A stretch of DNA of 64,000 bases from Photobacterium aphoticum (GTDB lineage: Bacteria > Pseudomonadota > Gammaproteobacteria > Enterobacterales > Vibrionaceae). Below are positions 61,101 to 64,000 of this stretch, piece by piece. The stretch lies in NCBI RefSeq assembly GCF_001029435.1, contig NZ_LDOV01000010.1:496001-560000 (forward strand), written 5' to 3'. The position numbers and the translations under genes are program-made. Under the pieces are notes generated by a model. It was given only the letters and a program-made list of their open reading frames with translations, was not told where the DNA came from and made no database searches. How positions within the stretch are numbered: position 1 is the first letter of the stretch; each line of letters starts with the position of its first letter.

Positions 61101-61765
61101 TCGGCGTCTCTTTTGACTATCAGGTCACGTTGGATGATTACTGGCAGTTAGCGGTAAATGCCGGTCTGAACCAACATATTGAAGCCAGTGATCTACTGAC
61201 CATTGCCGGACAAGATAACCGACTGGGTATCAGTGCAACCTATTTACCGACGGCGCGTGAATCTGTCTTTATGCAATTTAATCTGCATGATTTATCCACA
61301 CGATTCGATGATGACATTGGCCAGGGTTGGGATTTCAGCTTACGGGTTGCCGAACAGTTCTTCTTCAATGATCCGGCCTGGCAAATTTACGCTGATTTCA
61401 CGGCGCAGCAAATTAATCTCAATAATGACCCGCTCACGGGCATTAACCAATGGCACAAAGGAACACGTCCGATTGTTAGTAGTGACTTTATTGATGATGA
61501 CTACCAACGTCTCTCAATTGGTCAACGGGTATGGCATGGCGAACCGGGGCTGCCGGGTGCCACCGTGCCTTCTCCCCGCTATTGGTTAGATACCTCTCTG
61601 GGCTATAACACCCTGAATGCCGATATGGATTTCACCGTCAGCGCGGGGTTAGGTTGGCGTGTATTTGGCAATGATGAGCTTTATTTCACCACCGATTGGC
61701 AAAGTCAGGATCGCAATGGTGATGAGTCTCTTCGCCTGCGTCTTGGTTACTACTACAGTTTTTAA
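58193..61765 (+). CDS. pelB: PelB-like TPR outer-membrane porin
   Basis: An N-terminal membrane helix (LTLVVLTVTSLWALWLVAP) anchors a long array of TPR repeats (about 40-870; for example DEASALVRSILVG and EQAKTLFARILTIDSTHTSAISNLLWL). The last 300 residues form a beta-barrel (alternating YHPHVDGNWRLGTDWQ, LRGKYFHQYSDSDFTVGLDL) ending LRLRLGYYYSF with a terminal Phe. This is the PelB design: a periplasmic TPR scaffold that binds PelA and a barrel that exports the polymer. 1190 residues, close to the Pseudomonas protein. Confidence 0.92.
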   Translation: MGKPAQNKPRIRLLNKLTLVVLTVTSLWALWLVAPTKSMLIQLIARSSSPEVSLAFLKQLYSRDPQNRDVVKQIVHSYTQLGELDEASALVRSILVGNNGQRDWQALKVYLSLLLERSYQSDPDVKQAAVTQLLQLIDDIDTIPEADIARLYADTAIAYSRPDKGLDYLKPHIHSGETSYPELIKLALESENYSTAVTLQTDAFMENQTMVNANALFSLFATTFQPKKSQAFLENYRGRLYQQPAFLAAAITHSQQLGNLDTALALSQQLLSIDPTAGRYASSAQLAIRVADLPLATQLQQAAVKQDPSMHNIEVLHQLYRWQGKIAAAQGLSIQLLNRNSGTITTKQLRDGVEESRALGDIYYEGLFYNAIAKRAAVTPSEYDAWLNAVEKSQGTDVALSSLTALAAKRPYDSALISHKARLYSYKSDHDAVINEWRKLIRLRNPTLAEAQRAANAFIWRNQPEQALQALVTPKTWFNADSDYIEAVSSLAWDTSNRQISTRSQDTLVARASGNLDIYRYINLMTPITDERQAKLLALYQRTDNATLLLAVIRARAATQDYNQLVPLLTLANNDPSLTNNIEILSYKAQLALHQQQTEQAKTLFARILTIDSTHTSAISNLLWLAIAENDTATLRTLYDRYHTALAGNAELWLAFASAAQQLGETREATAWYKALLKNSDEADTSVILNYASLLEQQGQAEKAYQLRRYLLTQQRDALLALSDNAATYRYLVGLFTDARFARTLIENKVLAAHSNTTSGEKGQTAALSTADATALTSELFSQYLAENRADSVLFWQHRSALGSYTLPDWQQLSLALQQKDKHKVEHLLAKALKLPEADENVALQFVGRHQEAWQHGQSQIGNMADKQAEMQLKRAHVLQHPHKTHSVRSQVMQISQWDITRFSLDYYRPHVDGNWRLGTDWQQSGTPDPFEGNAIDDEFRLRGKYFHQYSDSDFTVGLDLADGLGDQRLGVSFDYQVTLDDYWQLAVNAGLNQHIEASDLLTIAGQDNRLGISATYLPTARESVFMQFNLHDLSTRFDDDIGQGWDFSLRVAEQFFFNDPAWQIYADFTAQQINLNNDPLTGINQWHKGTRPIVSSDFIDDDYQRLSIGQRVWHGEPGLPGATVPSPRYWLDTSLGYNTLNADMDFTVSAGLGWRVFGNDELYFTTDWQSQDRNGDESLRLRLGYYYSF

Positions 61766-61778
61766 AAGGATCCTTATC

Positions 61779-62306
61779 ATGAAAAAAACATCACTATTTC
61801 TCAGTGCGTGTGTGTTGTCAGCCTGTAGCAGCTACCAAGTGCCAGACAGCCCAGCATTCTCGGCAGCAGAGACCTGGGCAATTATGCCAATGGCAAATCA
61901 TTCCAACACGCCATTAGCGGCGGAAAAAGTCGAGCAGCTGGTCGCCACCCAGTTGTACGCCAAAGGGATCAATACTGTTCGCTATCCAGCCATTCAAGCA
62001 ACTGACTTGCAAAGTATTCTTGATGATGGCGCCAAGCAAAAGCAAGCGCAGGCATGGCTTTCTAATCAACGGGTCAACTATGTCATTACGGGCTCTGTTG
62101 AAGAATGGCACTACAAAAGCGGCTTAGACGGTGAACCCGCCGTGGGGATCACGCTGGAAGTCAAATCGGCCCGCAGCGGGCAAACTTACTGGCGTGCATC
62201 CGGTAGCCGTGGCGGCTGGGGACGTGAAAGTGTCAGCGGTACGGGACAGATTGTCATTGAAGAATTATTGGACGGTCTGACGATCACCCCGCGTGAGAGC
62301 AACTAA
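61779..62306 (+). CDS. pelC: PelC-like outer-membrane lipoprotein
   Basis: AAAGGATCC precedes the ATG. A lipobox LSAC (Cys16) is followed by a compact alpha/beta fold (TWAIMPMANHSNTPLAAEKVEQLVATQLYAKG...VNYVITGSVEEWHYKSGLDGEPAVGITLEVKSARSGQTYWRASGSRGGWG). PelC forms a dodecameric ring at the inner leaflet of the outer membrane that guides Pel to the PelB barrel. 175 residues, normal length. Gap to pelB is 13 nt. Confidence 0.92.
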   Translation: MKKTSLFLSACVLSACSSYQVPDSPAFSAAETWAIMPMANHSNTPLAAEKVEQLVATQLYAKGINTVRYPAIQATDLQSILDDGAKQKQAQAWLSNQRVNYVITGSVEEWHYKSGLDGEPAVGITLEVKSARSGQTYWRASGSRGGWGRESVSGTGQIVIEELLDGLTITPRESN

Positions 62307-62353
62307 CCTAATGTATGCACTTCTCGACAAAGGTTAAGACTGGGAACACGCTT

Positions 62354-63700
62354 ATGCAGCAACCATTAAAGAAAAAAATCTTCAACGGATTACGGACATC
62401 CGGCCTGGCATGGCTGGAAACCGTGTTGGTGGCGGTGATTGCCATTTATATCTGGACGCAGTCAGATTCTCTGGCTCCCACATCGACCGAACATAATTTT
62501 TTCTGGCCGCTGTTCGGCCCATTGTTGATTGCTTTGCGTTATGGCTTTGCTAAAGGGTTTACCTGCGCCCTGCTTACAACAGCCGGTCTGGCCACTATCA
62601 TGAACATTACCGGCCACATTGAGTATTATCCGCTCTCTTTGGCGATTGGCACCATCATGGTGGCGATGATAGCCGGTGAGTTTCAGGACTACTGGTACAA
62701 CATCAACCGTAAGCATCAGCTTGACCAACAATACATGCAGCAAAAAATCGACAGTTTTACCCAAAACTACCATTTGCTGAAAGTCTCTCATGATCAACTT
62801 GAGCAGCGTACTGCGGGTCAAACCGTCAGCTTGCGATCCAGTATCAGCGCACTGCATAAAATAGCAACCCAGCACAGTGAGCAACGGTTGGAATATTTGG
62901 GTCACCCGTTCCTTAACCTATTGGCAGAAATCGGCGGCATTGAAGTCGCCGGGATCTACAAGGTACAAGACAATAAGATCATCCCCAAAGCCGAAGCAAC
63001 ACTGGGGGATCACCACAAACTGGTACTGTCTGATCCTATGCTGCAAGACATGTTAGCCACCAAAAAAGTGTTATCACCGGCTAAATTGGCCGCCAATCAA
63101 ACGCATCAATCCCGTTATCAGCTTTGCATCCCACTGCTGGATACCTATGGCACCTTGCAAGCCGCTGTCGTCGCCGAAAATGCCAAATTTTTTATGCTGA
63201 CACCGGCCAATGTGGCACTGCTGTCGCTGGTCTCAAATCACGCGGCAGATTTACTCAGTGACATGATCGTGACGCCGATTCTGGCGCCGCACCAAAATGA
63301 TATGTTTCTGCAATACATCAAACGCGCCCGTTATAACAAACGCCATTATGGGGCTGACAGTTCACTGGTGGTGTGCATCGACAGCCAAAACAAACACAAG
63401 CACATCATTGATTCGGTTATTCACTACCGACGCGGGGCGGACGTGTACTGGTCATGCCGGACCCGACGCCAGCAACATGGTTTGGCCGTACTGCTACCAC
63501 TGACTTCGTTATACGATGCCCAACACTATATCCGCCGATTAGAGGAGCTACTACACAGCCAGCTTGGGGATGACATTCAAGATATCGATATCATCGGCCC
63601 GCTTTCACTGGCGAAAGACAAACAAGAAATAAAGAAACTGATGAATGAACTCGGAGCCTACAATGAAACTGTGGTTAACACTTCAAACGATAACCTTTGA
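62354..63700 (+). CDS. pelD: PelD-like c-di-GMP receptor
   Basis: I prefer the ATG at 62354 to one at 62315 that has no ribosome binding site. The 448-residue protein has four N-terminal membrane helices (about 12-115), a linker coil, a GAF domain (about 165-300) and a degenerate GGDEF domain whose catalytic signature is missing but which keeps an RxxD inhibitory-site-like R360-G-A-D363. In Pseudomonas, binding of c-di-GMP to this site switches on Pel synthesis. It overlaps pelE by 38 nt. Confidence 0.92.
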   Translation: MQQPLKKKIFNGLRTSGLAWLETVLVAVIAIYIWTQSDSLAPTSTEHNFFWPLFGPLLIALRYGFAKGFTCALLTTAGLATIMNITGHIEYYPLSLAIGTIMVAMIAGEFQDYWYNINRKHQLDQQYMQQKIDSFTQNYHLLKVSHDQLEQRTAGQTVSLRSSISALHKIATQHSEQRLEYLGHPFLNLLAEIGGIEVAGIYKVQDNKIIPKAEATLGDHHKLVLSDPMLQDMLATKKVLSPAKLAANQTHQSRYQLCIPLLDTYGTLQAAVVAENAKFFMLTPANVALLSLVSNHAADLLSDMIVTPILAPHQNDMFLQYIKRARYNKRHYGADSSLVVCIDSQNKHKHIIDSVIHYRRGADVYWSCRTRRQQHGLAVLLPLTSLYDAQHYIRRLEELLHSQLGDDIQDIDIIGPLSLAKDKQEIKKLMNELGAYNETVVNTSNDNL

Positions 63701-64000
63701 AATAGCCAGTTTCTATTTGGTCTATGCCGAACCGATGACACTGGAACGTTGGGGTGCCTTTGCGACAACCCATGCCATTGCCTGTGCCAGTTTCACCGGT
63801 ATCTGTTGGTTGCTTTTGCCCAATCACTACAAAAGCCCGGCACTGCCTGCCATCAGCTTTCTGTTTCTCTTTAACTATTTCATTCCACTTATTGGCATGA
63901 TTGGTACCAGTTGTTCACTGCTAGTGGCGCTGTATCTGCCCCGCCCGCAATCACAAGTAACCTGGGAAGAATGTGAAAAAGCCCCGCTACCACAAAATCC
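63663..64000 (+). CDS. pelE: PelE-like membrane protein, 5' part
   Basis: The ATG lies 38 nt inside pelD. The first 112 codons encode two or three N-terminal membrane helices (FEIASFYLVYA; AIACASFTGICWLLLP; LFNYFIPLIGMIGTSCSLLVALYL) as in PelE, which then carries TPR repeats in full-length members. The gene runs off the window; pelF (glycosyltransferase) and pelG would be expected next. Confidence 0.85.
   Translation, partial: MKLWLTLQTITFEIASFYLVYAEPMTLERWGAFATTHAIACASFTGICWLLLPNHYKSPALPAISFLFLFNYFIPLIGMIGTSCSLLVALYLPRPQSQVTWEECEKAPLPQN

Noticed and set aside
1-64000. CRISPR array, tRNA and rRNA genes
   Set aside because: I saw no regularly spaced repeats and no cloverleaf or rRNA-like sequence. 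Weak or degenerate cases could be missed by eye.

Overview
The window looks like the replication-terminus region of a chromosome from a Vibrionaceae bacterium. This rests on a 28-bp dif site with canonical XerC and XerD arms at 16529-16556, gene families typical of vibrios (DUF3319 protein, YciH, the YdbH-YnbE-YdbL set, RlmF), and gene content and spacing throughout. I cannot name the species.

Region 1 (1-2393) looks like the decayed end of an older mobile element. It holds a 51-codon zinc-ribbon gene, an AAGGGCGC/GCGCCCTT hairpin, a possible promoter with two tandem inverted repeats, a terminator, a 50-bp relic of a DUF3653-type gene, and a frameshifted ISNCY-type transposase next to an attachment site.

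Region 2 (2394-16556) is a complete-looking prophage of about 14 kb related to corticovirus PM2 (tailless, internal-membrane, double-jelly-roll capsid). It has a DUF3693-type repressor-like gene, an early operon with a DEDDh exonuclease and an HUH rolling-circle Rep, a P9-like packaging ATPase, a P2-like major capsid protein, a run of small single-span membrane proteins, a repeat-bearing minor virion protein, a candidate spike, a lysozyme-like virion protein and small lysis/membrane proteins. Two cargo blocks differ in base composition: an AT-rich island at 8106-9305 (DUF3892 protein plus an unknown membrane protein) and an Abi_C-domain gene at 14898-15731. The element encodes no integrase. 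It lies between a hybrid dif-like site (2394-2421) and a perfect dif (16529-16556), so it most likely integrates with host XerC/XerD.

Region 3 (16557-31100) is core chromosome: yciH, a HAD phosphatase, a periplasmic retropepsin-like protein, a DUF3319 protein, a lone tyrosine recombinase, a YhfG/Fic toxin-antitoxin pair, ddl, arsR-acr3, a SPOR lipoprotein, the Pat/YfiQ acetyltransferase and a LysR regulator.

Region 4 (31100-55050) holds ydbH-ynbE-ydbL (phospholipid transport between membranes), a YeiH-type transporter, an alpha/beta-hydrolase lipoprotein with an altered nucleophile elbow, an AraC/MFS sugar-efflux pair, a TetR/DHFR-like pair, a large Ig-like lipoprotein, a LexA-type box ahead of a 21-codon ORF, a MATE/LysR pair, etfBA divergent from etfQO, and rlmF.

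Region 5 (55384-64000) is the start of a pel exopolysaccharide operon (pelA, B, C, D and the 5' part of pelE), which continues past the window edge.

Family assignments come from reading sequence motifs by eye. No database search was run.
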